Source of the DNA: Bacteroidales bacterium
Lineage (GTDB): Bacteria; Bacteroidota; Bacteroidia; Bacteroidales; P3
Direction: 5' to 3'
DNA length: 64,000 nucleotides
NCBI GenBank assembly: GCA_017439185.1
Contig: JAFRTM010000028.1
Coordinates: forward strand, 1 to 64,000
Below, piece after piece: positions 1 to 7,449 of the stretch; position 1 is the first letter of the stretch; each line of letters opens with the position of its first letter. The translations under genes were made by a program, and so were the position numbers. The notes beneath the pieces are model-generated. The model saw nothing but the letters and a program-made list of their open reading frames with translations. It made no database searches and had not been told where the DNA came from.

Positions 1-183
1 GCCGAGGGTGTGGATGAAGGTGGAGACGAGGGAGAAGTGGCTGCGGTGGGCTTGCTGGGCGGGTGTGCGGGGGTTGCGGACGTGGGCGGGCATGGAGCGG
101 AGGTAGCGGTGGCCGCGGACGGTGTAGCCGATGACGGGGCCGAGGGCGCCGTGCCAGTGGGTTAGGGATGCGTTTGTTGCCAT
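1..183 (-). CDS. DUF6266 family protein, N-terminal part only
   Basis: The reading frame starts with ATG at 183 and runs off the left edge of the window after 61 codons. The visible N-terminus (MATNASLTHWHGALGPVIGY, then a VRGHRYLRSMP segment and NPRTPAQQAHRSHF) has the pattern of the Bacteroidetes DUF6266 family: an early G-x-G turn, a short basic stretch and the PRTxAQxxxRxxF signature. The function of this family is not known. Codon use is strongly GC-rich. A TAnnTTTG -7 box lies about 65 bases upstream. Family assignment is from motif recognition; the C-terminal two thirds are outside the window. Confidence 0.7.
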   Translation of the reverse strand, partial: MATNASLTHWHGALGPVIGYTVRGHRYLRSMPAHVRNPRTPAQQAHRSHFSLVSTFIHTLG

Positions 184-246
184 GGGGGTTGGGTGTTGAT
201 ATGTTTAATGTGGATAAGTGGATAAGTTGTATGTTGAAATCGGGGG

Positions 247-254
247 CAAAGGTA
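247..254 (-). promoter_or_regulatory. -7 promoter box for the DUF6266 gene
   Basis: Reads TACCTTTG on the minus strand, matching the Bacteroidetes -7 consensus TAnnTTTG, and sits at a suitable distance from the start codon at 183. I see no convincing -33 element at the right spacing. Confidence 0.45.
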
Positions 255-311
255 CGAATTTGTTTTTAATTGGTGAAGTTTTTTGTGATTTTTATTTTTC
301 TTGGTTTTTGT

Positions 312-370
312 AAGTTGCTGGTAACTAGGTATCATGTAGGTATCAAGTCTATGATAACGCTATGGTTGAT
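312..370. repeat. 60-bp dispersed repeat, copy A; main content of the 184-525 gap
   Basis: This stretch matches the reverse complement of 23951-24011 at about 51 of 60 positions, including an identical 18-base start (AAGTTGCTGGTAACTAGG). Inside it, TAGG or TATG motifs recur at 326, 337, 350 and 361, so the internal step is 11, 13 and 11 bases. The rest of the 342-base gap holds only the promoter of the leftward DUF6266 gene and the terminator of the PCMD gene. Confidence 0.7.
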
Positions 371-470
371 TTTTTACTGATTTTGGGGTGGAAGTGGGGC
401 GGTTTTGGGGAGGGAAATGTTAAAATATAGGGTGGAAAGGGAGGATTTTGGGGTTGGGGGATAAAAAAAG

Positions 471-496
471 TAGAGCATATCGTGGGATATGCTCTA
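471..496 (-). terminator. Terminator of the PCMD gene and sterol operon
   Basis: An 11-bp perfect stem (TAGAGCATATC pairing with GATATGCTCTA) with loop GTGG is followed on the minus strand by CTTTTTTTATCC. It lies 30 bases past the stop codon at 526, so it ends the leftward transcript. Confidence 0.8.
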
Positions 497-525
497 GTGG
501 GTTATGGGGAGGGATGGGGAGGTGG

Positions 526-1482
526 TTAGTACTCGAGGGCCACGTTGTCAACCCACATGGTGTTGCCCACGGTGCCGACGAAGGCTTCCTGCACCGAGGC
601 CGTGATGATGAGCATGGCGTGGGTGGGTGTCTCGTCGGGTTCGGCCCATCCTTCTTCTTGGATTTTCACTACTTTGCCTTTGCTGTTCTTGGCGTAGTAG
701 GTGAGTCCTTTGGGACCGAGTTTCATGTAGTCTTTGTAGTTGGCATCCTTGCGTGCGTCGCCGTAGATGACGGGGACTTTGTAGTTTTTGACCCAGCCGT
801 TGGACGGGTTCTCGATGCGGCGGATGGCGGTGCCTACGCGCAGGGCGTGGACGTGGCCGTCCTCGTCCTCCCAGCGCTTCTGCAGGATGAAGATGATTTC
901 CTGAGAGTCGTTGCCAGCATAGGAGGTGACGCGGGTAGCAGGTTTGCATTTGGTGATGGTGCCCTTGTTGGGCATCTCCGACTTGTAGTCGAGGATCAGT
1001 GCCGTGGGGCGCTCGGTGAACGGAATGCCCCAGTTCATGAGAGCATAGGGGTTGTTGGCGGTCTTGATGGGCTCGAATATCTTGCCCCAGAAGATGCAGC
1101 CGCTCACGAGGAGTTTGAGGTTTACCATACCGGCCACCTTGAGAGTCTCGTATTTGGTTTCCAGCTTGGCGCAGGTGCTGCCGTCCCAACTCTTGGCCGG
1201 GGTCACGGTGCAGGAGGTCTTGGTCACGCCCGACACTTTGGCATAGGCGTTGGAGCTGCACCACGGGGTGTTGGCTTTGTAGGCTTGGTTTTCGTTGATG
1301 GTGTCTTTGGGGCCGATGTTGTAGATGGTCTTGGTGTTGCCACCAATGATTGGACTTTCTTTGATATGCCTGACACACCAACTTTCGAATTTGCCGTAAG
1401 GGACAATCTTTTTCTGTGCATTGGCGATGGAGGGGACAATGGTCAGCGCCGCCATCGCGAGGGTCAGTAATTTGAGTTTCAT
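526..1482 (-). CDS. PCMD-domain exported protein at the end of the sterol operon
   Basis: 318 residues. The N-terminus is a Sec signal peptide (MKLKLLTLAMAALTIVPSIANA, cleaved near residue 22-23). The mature part resembles the PCMD family (putative carbohydrate metabolism domain, PF13201): an early GKFESW motif, a conserved aromatic pattern in the middle, and the closing MWVDNVALEY strand. PCMD proteins are Bacteroidetes surface or periplasmic beta-sandwich proteins of unproven ligand. The gap to the steroid reductase gene upstream is 50 bases with no TAnnTTTG box, and the terminator lies just downstream, so it is probably the last gene of that operon. A ligand-binding or capture role for the operon's substrate is only inferred. 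It has no lipobox and no T9SS tail. Confidence 0.65.
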   Translation of the reverse strand: MKLKLLTLAMAALTIVPSIANAQKKIVPYGKFESWCVRHIKESPIIGGNTKTIYNIGPKDTINENQAYKANTPWCSSNAYAKVSGVTKTSCTVTPAKSWDGSTCAKLETKYETLKVAGMVNLKLLVSGCIFWGKIFEPIKTANNPYALMNWGIPFTERPTALILDYKSEMPNKGTITKCKPATRVTSYAGNDSQEIIFILQKRWEDEDGHVHALRVGTAIRRIENPSNGWVKNYKVPVIYGDARKDANYKDYMKLGPKGLTYYAKNSKGKVVKIQEEGWAEPDETPTHAMLIITASVQEAFVGTVGNTMWVDNVALEY

Positions 1483-1532
1483 GTCTTATAATTATTATTT
1501 AGTTTAGTACGTTTATTGTCTGTTTTATTGCG

Positions 1533-2333
1533 TTACCAGATAAAGGGAATCATGCGTTTGCGAGGTTGGGCTTTCATCTGGTCGCCGAACTCTTGCTGGT
1601 AGCGGTGGTAGATGCGGTGGGCACGGGGACCTAGGTTGGCGAATGTCCAGATGGCGAATACGGCGCCGGAAAGGCTCCAGGTGAGGATGGCGAAGCCGCA
1701 CCACTCGATGAACTCGCCGAAGTAGTTGGCGCTGGTGACGTAGCGGTAGAGGCCTTTCTGTGGGAGGTAGTGGTTGGTGTCGCCGGGTTTGCGGAGGTGG
1801 CGAATGACGTGGTCGGAGTTGATGTTGATGGCCATACCGGCAAAGAATATGACGGTGCCGATGATGAACTGAGGAGATGTGAACCAGGAGGTGTTATAGG
1901 TGGGGAGGGTGAAGAACCATCCGCCTTGCATCTGTTCGGGCTGGAAGAGCCATCCGCCTTGCATGAGGGCGTTGAGGGAGTTGAATGTCATACCCATAAG
2001 GGCGATGGCGAGGGGCATGCGGCTGTTGCCTTTGAGCATGAAGGGGAAGATAAAGGAGCGCTGGAAGTAGTGGAGCTCGAAGAGGCAGAGGAAGACGAAA
2101 AGTACGGCGTTGCCCTTATCGGCCCAGAAGATGTAGAATACCAGCATCAGGATGAATACGGGTGCTTCCATCAGTACCCAACCGAGTTTGTTGTTGACGG
2201 TGGGGCCCCAGCGTTTGGTGTAGAACTTGCCGTAGCCTGCATCGACGAAGAAGAGGCAGATGAACACGATTACGGCGGTGATGGTCATGCCGATAAGAAA
2301 CCAGTCGTAATGATTGAGTAAATAGTTTATCAT
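1533..2333 (-). CDS. Steroid 5-alpha-reductase (SRD5A-like membrane enzyme)
   Basis: 266 residues, about six to seven membrane helices. The start is ATG at 2333, overlapping the upstream stop as ATGA; an upstream in-frame ATG at 2378 would lie inside the previous gene. Hallmarks of 3-oxo-5-alpha-steroid 4-dehydrogenases are unusually clear: YGKF...RWGP near residues 34-44, Glu56 where SRD5A2 has its catalytic Glu57, HYFQRSFIFPF near 88-98, NSDHVIRHLRKPGDT at 172-186, ANYFGEFIEWCGFA at 202-215 and RKRMIPFIW at the end. These follow the human SRD5A1 pattern almost block for block. The family reduces the C4-C5 double bond of 3-oxo-delta-4 steroids with NADPH to the 5-alpha (allo) product. Neighbours suggest bile-acid or steroid-hormone substrates; the exact substrate is not shown by sequence. 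Confidence 0.88.
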   Translation of the reverse strand: MINYLLNHYDWFLIGMTITAVIVFICLFFVDAGYGKFYTKRWGPTVNNKLGWVLMEAPVFILMLVFYIFWADKGNAVLFVFLCLFELHYFQRSFIFPFMLKGNSRMPLAIALMGMTFNSLNALMQGGWLFQPEQMQGGWFFTLPTYNTSWFTSPQFIIGTVIFFAGMAININSDHVIRHLRKPGDTNHYLPQKGLYRYVTSANYFGEFIEWCGFAILTWSLSGAVFAIWTFANLGPRAHRIYHRYQQEFGDQMKAQPRKRMIPFIW

Positions 2334-3109
2334 ATTATTATTCCTTTTTCTTTTAATCGTTTTTCGGTCTCGTCCCACAGCCAGGCGGCGAGTTCGGGTT
2401 TTTGCCAGCGGTGGGGGATGTTCATGTGTTTTTTGCCGCGGAAGAGCTGAAGGGTGCAGTCGTTGGTGACGGCGTTGACGGCGGGAGTGGCGCCGCCTTC
2501 GCCGCTTTTGCAGAAGGGACGGAAGAGTGCGTCGGCGAGAGGGTCGTACCAGCGGTCCATGGATATCATCTTGCTGTTGACCACGCCCGGGTCGGTCATG
2601 TTGACGCGGTTGCCGGTGCGGCGGGCCAGTTCCTGGGAGAAGAGCATGACGGCGTATTTGGAGTTGCCGTAGGTGCCGAGCTGGCTGTAGTTGCTCTCGT
2701 TGACGTCGAAGAAGTCCTTGCCGAAGTGGGCGGTGTAGCAGGTGAGCGACACCGTGTTGGCTATGCGGAGGTCTTTGCCGTAGGCCTTGACCATGAGACG
2801 GCTGAGGAGGTAGGTGCCGATGTAGTTGGCGGCGGTGACGCGCTCGAAGCCGTCGGCGTTGCGGCCGTAGTCTTTAAGCATGGTGCCAGCGTTGTTGAGG
2901 AGGCCGTTGACGTGGATGCCGTCGCGTTTGAGTCCGTCGACGAAGTCCACGATAGAGGACAGAGAGTCGAGGTTCAGGCGGCGTTCGCCCTCGCGAGGTT
3001 CGCGGCGGGTGGTGCCGATGACGTTGTAGCCTTTTGCACGAAGCATCTTGACGGCCGCTTGGCCTACGGTGCCGGTGCATCCTGTAACCACTATTGTCTC
3101 AGTCTCCAT
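2330..3109 (-). CDS. Short-chain dehydrogenase, retinol-dehydrogenase-like; probable hydroxysteroid dehydrogenase
   Basis: 259 residues, classical SDR. Visible motifs are the nucleotide-binding TGCTGTVG (9-16), NNAG (72-75), Ser121 and the YGNSK active site (Tyr147, Lys151), followed by VNMTDPGVV. The order of motifs and the PGVV segment resemble the retinol dehydrogenase / WWOX-like branch. The gene overlaps the 5-alpha-reductase start by four bases, so the two are probably translationally coupled. In this operon the most likely role is NAD(P)-dependent oxidation or reduction of a steroid hydroxyl, for example at C3, but stereospecificity cannot be read from sequence. There is a 7-base gap from the upstream SDR. 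Confidence 0.75.
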   Translation of the reverse strand: METETIVVTGCTGTVGQAAVKMLRAKGYNVIGTTRREPREGERRLNLDSLSSIVDFVDGLKRDGIHVNGLLNNAGTMLKDYGRNADGFERVTAANYIGTYLLSRLMVKAYGKDLRIANTVSLTCYTAHFGKDFFDVNESNYSQLGTYGNSKYAVMLFSQELARRTGNRVNMTDPGVVNSKMISMDRWYDPLADALFRPFCKSGEGGATPAVNAVTNDCTLQLFRGKKHMNIPHRWQKPELAAWLWDETEKRLKEKGIII

Positions 3110-3116
3110 GGAATTG

Positions 3117-3902
3117 TTATCTTCTGAATTTGTTCCATATTTTCATCTCCAGCCAGTTGGGCAGGAGGCCGATGAGGACCGGCAGGTAGTAGTTCATGGC
3201 GCCCGGTTTTACAACGTGGCGCTTGTGGAGCATGCCGCGGATGGCCCAACGCACCAGGCGTTTGGGCGGGGTGATGACGCCGATGTTGACGCCAAGCTTC
3301 ATGAGGCTCGGCTTCAGGCGGTAGAGCGGAGTTGCCACCGCGCCGGGGCAGACGGTGGTGACGCCTACGTTGTAGGGACGCATCTCGAAGTACATGGACT
3401 TGGAGAAGTTCTTGAGGTAGGCTTTGGTGGCAGAGTAGAAGGTGATGCCTGGAGTCGGGAGCATGGCGGCCAGGGAGGACATATTCAAGATGTAGCCTTT
3501 CCGGCGCTGCTTCATGGCCTCTCCGAAGAGCATGACGAGTTTGGTGGGAGTCATTATGTGGAGCTGCAACATGGTGTTGGCCTTGGCGCGGCTTTCGGGT
3601 GTGAGTTCGGCGAAGAAGAACATGCCGGCGTTGTTGATGAGGATGTCGATTTCCATGCCTTTCTCCTGGCAGTAGTCCCAGAGTTCCTGTGCGGCAGTTT
3701 CTTTCGAGAGGTCCATGTAGAGGCCAGTGGCGGAGACGCCGTATTGTTCGGATATTTCTTTGGGGACGGTTTCCAGCTCTTCGCGCTGGATGGAGACGAT
3801 GAGCAGGTTGCAGCCTTTGGCAGCCAGCTGGCGGCAGTATTCGAGGCCCATGCCCGAGGTGCCGCCGGTGACTAAGGCTGTGTATCCTTTGATGTCTTTC
3901 AT
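3117..3902 (-). CDS. Short-chain dehydrogenase, 17-beta-HSD12/ketoacyl reductase-like
   Basis: 261 residues. TGGTSGMG (12-19), NNAG (90-93), Ser143 and YSATK (Tyr156, Lys160) form the SDR nucleotide site and catalytic triad; CPGAVATPLY follows. A C-terminal basic, amphipathic stretch (NWLEMKIWNKFRR) could touch the membrane. The sequence is closer to the hydroxysteroid dehydrogenase 12 / very-long-chain ketoacyl reductase type than to the following SDR, so the operon carries two distinct dehydrogenases. Together they could supply a 3-alpha and a 3-beta (or 3 and 17) activity, which is an inference from context. It lies 15 bases after the Old Yellow Enzyme gene. Confidence 0.75.
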   Translation of the reverse strand: MKDIKGYTALVTGGTSGMGLEYCRQLAAKGCNLLIVSIQREELETVPKEISEQYGVSATGLYMDLSKETAAQELWDYCQEKGMEIDILINNAGMFFFAELTPESRAKANTMLQLHIMTPTKLVMLFGEAMKQRRKGYILNMSSLAAMLPTPGITFYSATKAYLKNFSKSMYFEMRPYNVGVTTVCPGAVATPLYRLKPSLMKLGVNIGVITPPKRLVRWAIRGMLHKRHVVKPGAMNYYLPVLIGLLPNWLEMKIWNKFRR

Positions 3903-3917
3903 TGCAGGTGTTATAGG

Positions 3918-5162
3918 TTATTTGTTGGAGAGTTTAACAGCGGCTTCCAGTTGGTTGACCTCTTTCTCCAGTTTCTTGGGCAGGTTGTCCACGCATTTGT
4001 GGCATTTCATCTCGAGGGTGTACATACGTCCGATGCAGTAGTTGGAGTGGCCGCATTCGCTGCATTTCTGTTCGCCTGACTTGATCTTGTTCATGAAGTC
4101 GGTGTCGCGGACGAGTGTGCGTGCCATCTGGAAGGCGATGAAGCCCTCGTTGAGGACGGTGTCCATGTTGTCTTTGGAGCATACGCCGCCGACGTAGATG
4201 AGAGGCATCTTGACAGCGGCACGGAACTTCTTGGCCGTCTCGAGGAAGTAGAGGTCCTTGTAGGGTACGGTGGGGACCATCATGCGGCCAGCCACGGCGA
4301 GGCCGGCTTTGAGCCACCAGAACTTGCAGGTGTCCATGTAGTGGGCCATGGCCTTGAGAGGCATGGCGCCGTGCATGACGACCATGGGGGCGCGGCTGAC
4401 GAAGCCTGCGGTGAGGACCAGAGCGTCGACGCCGAGGCGTTCGAGTTCCTGAGCCACCTTGATGCAGTCGTCGACCTGCATGCCGCTGCGGAAGCCGTCG
4501 TACATGTTAGTCTTTACGACCACGGCGATTTCGCCGTTGGCAGCCTCTTTCACCTTCTTGATGACCTCCTGCATGAGGCGCATGCGGTTTTCGAGGGAGC
4601 CACCCCACTTGTCGTGGCGGTGGTTGGTGTAGGGAGAGATGAACTGGCTGATGAGGTAGCCGTGGCCGGCGTGGATCTCCACGCAGTCGAAGCCCGCCTT
4701 TTTGGCGAGGGTGACGGCGTTGCCGAAGTCGATGATGAGTTGCTGTATTTCTTCCTCTTTCATGCCGCGCACTAAGGTGGGGGAGTACATGTTGAAGCCC
4801 GTGGAGGCTCCGATGGGAGTCTGTCCGCATGTGGCGCGGTGGGTCATGTTGCCGCAGTGGCCGAGCTGGATGCTGGCCTTGGCACCTTCGGCGTGGATGG
4901 CGTCGGTGAGATTTTTAAGTTCGGGTACTATTTCTTCTCTCATCCAGAGTTGCCCGTCGAAGGAGAGGCCGCTACGAGAGACGGCGGCGTAGGCCACGGT
5001 GGTCATGCCGATGCCTCCGCGGGCCACGGCGGTGTGGTAGTCGAACAACTCTTTCGTAGGACGATTAGCCTTGCACATATTTTCAAAAGCAGCAGATCTT
5101 ATGCTACGGTTTCTCAATTCGATAGGACCTATTTTGCAAGGTGTAAAAATCTGTGACTCCAT
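3918..5162 (-). CDS. Old Yellow Enzyme-family flavin reductase; candidate delta-4-steroid 5-beta-reductase
   Basis: 414 residues, one TIM-barrel domain. Typical OYE motifs are present: QLGHCGNM, HAGHGYLISQFISP and NHRHDKWGGSLENRMR, plus the late (I)YVGGV phosphate-binding segment. A cysteine cluster follows at the C-terminus (C-x2-C-x5-C-x10-C-x2-C), suggesting a metal or Fe-S site, but the second FAD/NAD domain of long BaiCD/BaiH-type enzymes is absent. Family members reduce activated C=C bonds; relatives in gut bacteria act on 3-oxo-delta-4 bile acids and steroids to give 5-beta products. With the 5-alpha-reductase three genes downstream, this would give both A/B ring geometries. It is the first gene of the operon, with a promoter at 5224-5255. 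Confidence 0.78.
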   Translation of the reverse strand: MESQIFTPCKIGPIELRNRSIRSAAFENMCKANRPTKELFDYHTAVARGGIGMTTVAYAAVSRSGLSFDGQLWMREEIVPELKNLTDAIHAEGAKASIQLGHCGNMTHRATCGQTPIGASTGFNMYSPTLVRGMKEEEIQQLIIDFGNAVTLAKKAGFDCVEIHAGHGYLISQFISPYTNHRHDKWGGSLENRMRLMQEVIKKVKEAANGEIAVVVKTNMYDGFRSGMQVDDCIKVAQELERLGVDALVLTAGFVSRAPMVVMHGAMPLKAMAHYMDTCKFWWLKAGLAVAGRMMVPTVPYKDLYFLETAKKFRAAVKMPLIYVGGVCSKDNMDTVLNEGFIAFQMARTLVRDTDFMNKIKSGEQKCSECGHSNYCIGRMYTLEMKCHKCVDNLPKKLEKEVNQLEAAVKLSNK

Positions 5163-5223
5163 AGTCGTTACTTTTTGTTTTCTAATATATTAAATGTATT
5201 CTACATATATACAAAAGAAAATG

Positions 5224-5255
5224 CAAAAGTAGCAAAACTATTGAAACTGACAATA
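5224..5255 (-). promoter_or_regulatory. Promoter of the sterol-reduction operon
   Basis: On the minus strand TACTTTTG (5231-5224) matches TAnnTTTG, and an ATTG-type -33 element lies 19 bases upstream at 5251-5255. It sits between the MFS terminator and the ATG at 5162, giving a leader of roughly 55 bases. Confidence 0.5.
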
Positions 5256-5288
5256 AAAATGCCCTGCTTTTTATTAACAGGGCATTTT
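5256..5288 (-). terminator. Terminator of the MFS transporter gene
   Basis: Eleven-bp perfect stem AAAATGCCCTG / CAGGGCATTTT with an 11-base A/T loop. A- and T-rich flanks on both sides could let it work in both directions. It separates the transporter transcript from the sterol operon. Confidence 0.75.
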
Positions 5289-5324
5289 ATTAAACTGTTT
5301 TATAGAATCTTATTGTCTAATAAC

Positions 5325-6938
5325 TCAGTCTTTGATGTTGGGTTCTTCAAGGCCGAGGTGTTTCTTGCGGTCTACAATTTTCAGTACGAAACCGATGATG
5401 AGGGCGAGCACGCCAAGTACAGCGAGCATGACGAGAGCCCAGGTGTAGTTGAGTTCGTGAGCGGCGGTGCCGGCATCATTGGTCTTGGTGAGCACGTTGC
5501 CGATGAGGAGGGGGAAGAGCCAGAGGCCGATGTTCTGAATCCAGAATATGAGGGCGTAGGCAGAACCGATGATTTTCTCGTCGACCAGCTTAGGCACAGA
5601 GGGCCAGAGTGCAGCGGGAACCAGCGAGAAGGAGGCTCCGAGTACGAGGATGGTGACGTAAGCCACGATGGTGCCGCCGATGGCGCTGCCTTTGCAGAGT
5701 GGCAGAATGAAGGCGAAGGTGAGGTGGCAGGCGATGAGGAGTATGGAGCCGAGCACGAGCATGGAGGCCGCTTTACCCTTGCGGTCGACATAGTTGCCGA
5801 GAATCGGGGTGATGGCCACGGCGAGCAGCGGGAATACGGCGAAGATGGTCTCGGCGGTGCCGCGCATGAAGCCCATGTAGCAGTAAGCGACCAGGGCGAC
5901 TACGGCGAGAGCCATGAGTCCTATCTTGAGGCCTTTATTCTTGGAGAAGTTGCTGGCGAAGGAGCAAATAGCCACGAGCAGCATCACGACGTACTGCACG
6001 ATGGTCACGGTGTTGCTGGCGAAGAAGCCTTCGGTGGCTGGAGTCAGGGTGAGGTTGCACTGGAGCATGTTGACGGCGTATTTCTGGAAGGGGAAGATGG
6101 CTGAGTAGTAGAGAACGCAGAGGAGGGCGACCAGCCAGAAGCCGAGGCTGGAGAGGATTTTGCCGATGTCGGAGATCTTGAAAGGATCGTCCTTTTCTTC
6201 GGCCTCGCCGGTCTGTTTGTCGAGTTTCTTATCCATGAAGAAGTAGACGACGAACATCATGAGAGCGATGCAGAGGAGGACGACGCCGAACTTGACGGAG
6301 TTGTCGACATGGACTTCGCCGCCCAGACGAGCGAAGAAGGGGGAGAAGATCATGCAGGTGGCGACGCCGAGGCGGGCGAGAGCCATCTCGGAACCCATAG
6401 CCAGAGCGGTCTCACGGCCTTTGAACCATTTCACGATACCGCGGCTGACGGTGATGCCGGCCATTTCGGCACCGCAACCGAAGATCATGAAGCCGATGGC
6501 AGCGACCTTGGCGCTTGCCGGCATGCCTTTATAGAAGGGGCTTACGCCGAGTTCGTCGAAACCGGGGATGTAGTTGAGGTGGTCGGTGAACCAAGTCTCG
6601 ATGCCGGTGCCGGTGAAGTAGGGGCTCACGGCAAAGTATTTGATAAGTCCGCCGACGAGCATGACGGCGCCAGAGAGGACGGCGGTGAAGCGAACGCCCA
6701 TCTTGTCGAGGATGATACCGGCGAAGATGAGGAAGAAGACGAAGACGTTAAGGAACGTCTCGGCTCCCTGCATGGTGCCGAAGGCTTTTGAATCCCAGCC
6801 GAAGTCCTGCATGTAGTCCTTGATGGGGCTGAGGATGTCCATAAAAATGTAAGCGCAGAACATGGCGAGGGCCAGCAAGAGGAGTGCTGTCCAGCGCATT
6901 GCCGCACTGTCTCGTAAAGTTTTCAGTTTCTCGTTCAT
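5325..6938 (-). CDS. Major facilitator superfamily transporter, MFSD1-like
   Basis: 537 residues with about twelve hydrophobic helices. The first helix pair starts RWTALLLLALAMFCAYIFMD, a charged central loop lies near residues 215-245 (KKLDKQTGEAEEKDDPFK), and the second half has LWPSVPKLVDEKIIGSAYAL followed by IQNIGLWLFPLL, a pattern shared with the MFSD1-like branch of MFS. Substrate is not evident; small peptides or organic anions are transported by relatives. It is read in the same direction as the sterol operon but has its own promoter (6985-7014) and terminator, so a link to steroid uptake is possible only by proximity. It ends with a short cytosolic tail KKHLGLEEPNIKD. Confidence 0.75.
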   Translation of the reverse strand: MNEKLKTLRDSAAMRWTALLLLALAMFCAYIFMDILSPIKDYMQDFGWDSKAFGTMQGAETFLNVFVFFLIFAGIILDKMGVRFTAVLSGAVMLVGGLIKYFAVSPYFTGTGIETWFTDHLNYIPGFDELGVSPFYKGMPASAKVAAIGFMIFGCGAEMAGITVSRGIVKWFKGRETALAMGSEMALARLGVATCMIFSPFFARLGGEVHVDNSVKFGVVLLCIALMMFVVYFFMDKKLDKQTGEAEEKDDPFKISDIGKILSSLGFWLVALLCVLYYSAIFPFQKYAVNMLQCNLTLTPATEGFFASNTVTIVQYVVMLLVAICSFASNFSKNKGLKIGLMALAVVALVAYCYMGFMRGTAETIFAVFPLLAVAITPILGNYVDRKGKAASMLVLGSILLIACHLTFAFILPLCKGSAIGGTIVAYVTILVLGASFSLVPAALWPSVPKLVDEKIIGSAYALIFWIQNIGLWLFPLLIGNVLTKTNDAGTAAHELNYTWALVMLAVLGVLALIIGFVLKIVDRKKHLGLEEPNIKD

Positions 6939-6984
6939 TGTTTATTAAGTATTTATATTAATTCAATAATTGTAATAGAAAGTG

Positions 6985-7014
6985 CAAAGATACGAAAAAA
7001 ATAATTAATAACAA
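6985..7014 (-). promoter_or_regulatory. Promoter of the MFS transporter gene
   Basis: TATCTTTG on the minus strand (6992-6985) with TTG 19 bases upstream (7014-7012). The leader to the ATG at 6938 is about 40 bases. Confidence 0.65.
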
Positions 7015-7117
7015 CCTTTCTTTCCCATTTTGTCAAAAAATATTTGCCGAGGTTAACCATAAAATAAGATGAAATAGATATAAAGAAAACTTTTTTTTAC
7101 AAAAAAAGAGAAAAATA

Positions 7118-7148
7118 TTTGCCAATTAAAAATAAAGTTGTATCTTTG
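7118..7148 (+). promoter_or_regulatory. Consensus promoter of the 44-residue gene
   Basis: TTTG (7118-7121), a 19-base spacer, then TATCTTTG (7141-7148): an exact match to the Bacteroidetes housekeeping promoter. It implies a leader of about 70 bases before the ATG at 7225. Confidence 0.85.
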
Positions 7149-7224
7149 CAGAACGTTTTGTAACCGAGTGATCGGTGCTACGTGTTGTAATTCAGTTAGA
7201 TAAATAATAAAAAGTATAGCAGTT

Positions 7225-7359
7225 ATGGGTATTAATGCAAACAAAAAGGTGAAAAGAAGAAAGGTAAGAGTGCAGGGTAACAAGAACAGCACCAACAACT
7301 GGGGCATCAATGCTGCCGGTTGGAATGCTGTGCACAAAGCAGTTATTGCCGCTGAATAA
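7225..7359 (+). CDS. Small basic protein of 44 residues, unknown function
   Basis: A short frame (MGINANKKVKRRKVRVQG, then NKNSTNNWGINAAGWNAVHK and AVIAAE, stop TAA) between a textbook promoter at 7118-7148 and a strong terminator at 7387-7415. The first half is rich in Lys and Arg, the second half in Asn, Ala and Gly. It has no signal peptide or membrane segment. The compact promoter-frame-terminator layout and high-quality promoter argue that it is a real, possibly abundant product. An overlapping 114-codon frame on the other strand is hydrophobic noise over the promoter and terminator. I do not recognise a family; a nucleic-acid-binding role would fit the charge but is a guess. Confidence 0.6.
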   Translation: MGINANKKVKRRKVRVQGNKNSTNNWGINAAGWNAVHKAVIAAE

Positions 7360-7386
7360 TTCGGCGCTCCTTTCTTTGTAGAAAAA

Positions 7387-7415
7387 AGCGACACCACAAA
7401 AGTGTCGCTATTTTT
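7387..7415 (+). terminator. Bidirectional terminator between the small gene and the Nudix gene
   Basis: Stem AGCGACAC / GTGTCGCT with loop CACAAAA, followed by ATTTTTGTTTT on the plus strand and preceded by GAAAAAA, which gives a T tract on the minus strand. It serves the small gene and the leftward Nudix gene ending at 7450. Confidence 0.85.
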
Positions 7416-7449
7416 GTTTTATGAAGAAATTGGGTGTACGAGGTTCGGG

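Noticed and set aside
5325-6938. The MFS gene as part of the sterol operon
   Set aside because: A strong hairpin at 5256-5288 and a separate promoter at 5224-5255 divide the two transcripts.
7053-7397. 114-codon hydrophobic minus-strand frame
   Set aside because: It covers the promoter, small gene and terminator of the 44-residue protein and is A/T-rich noise.
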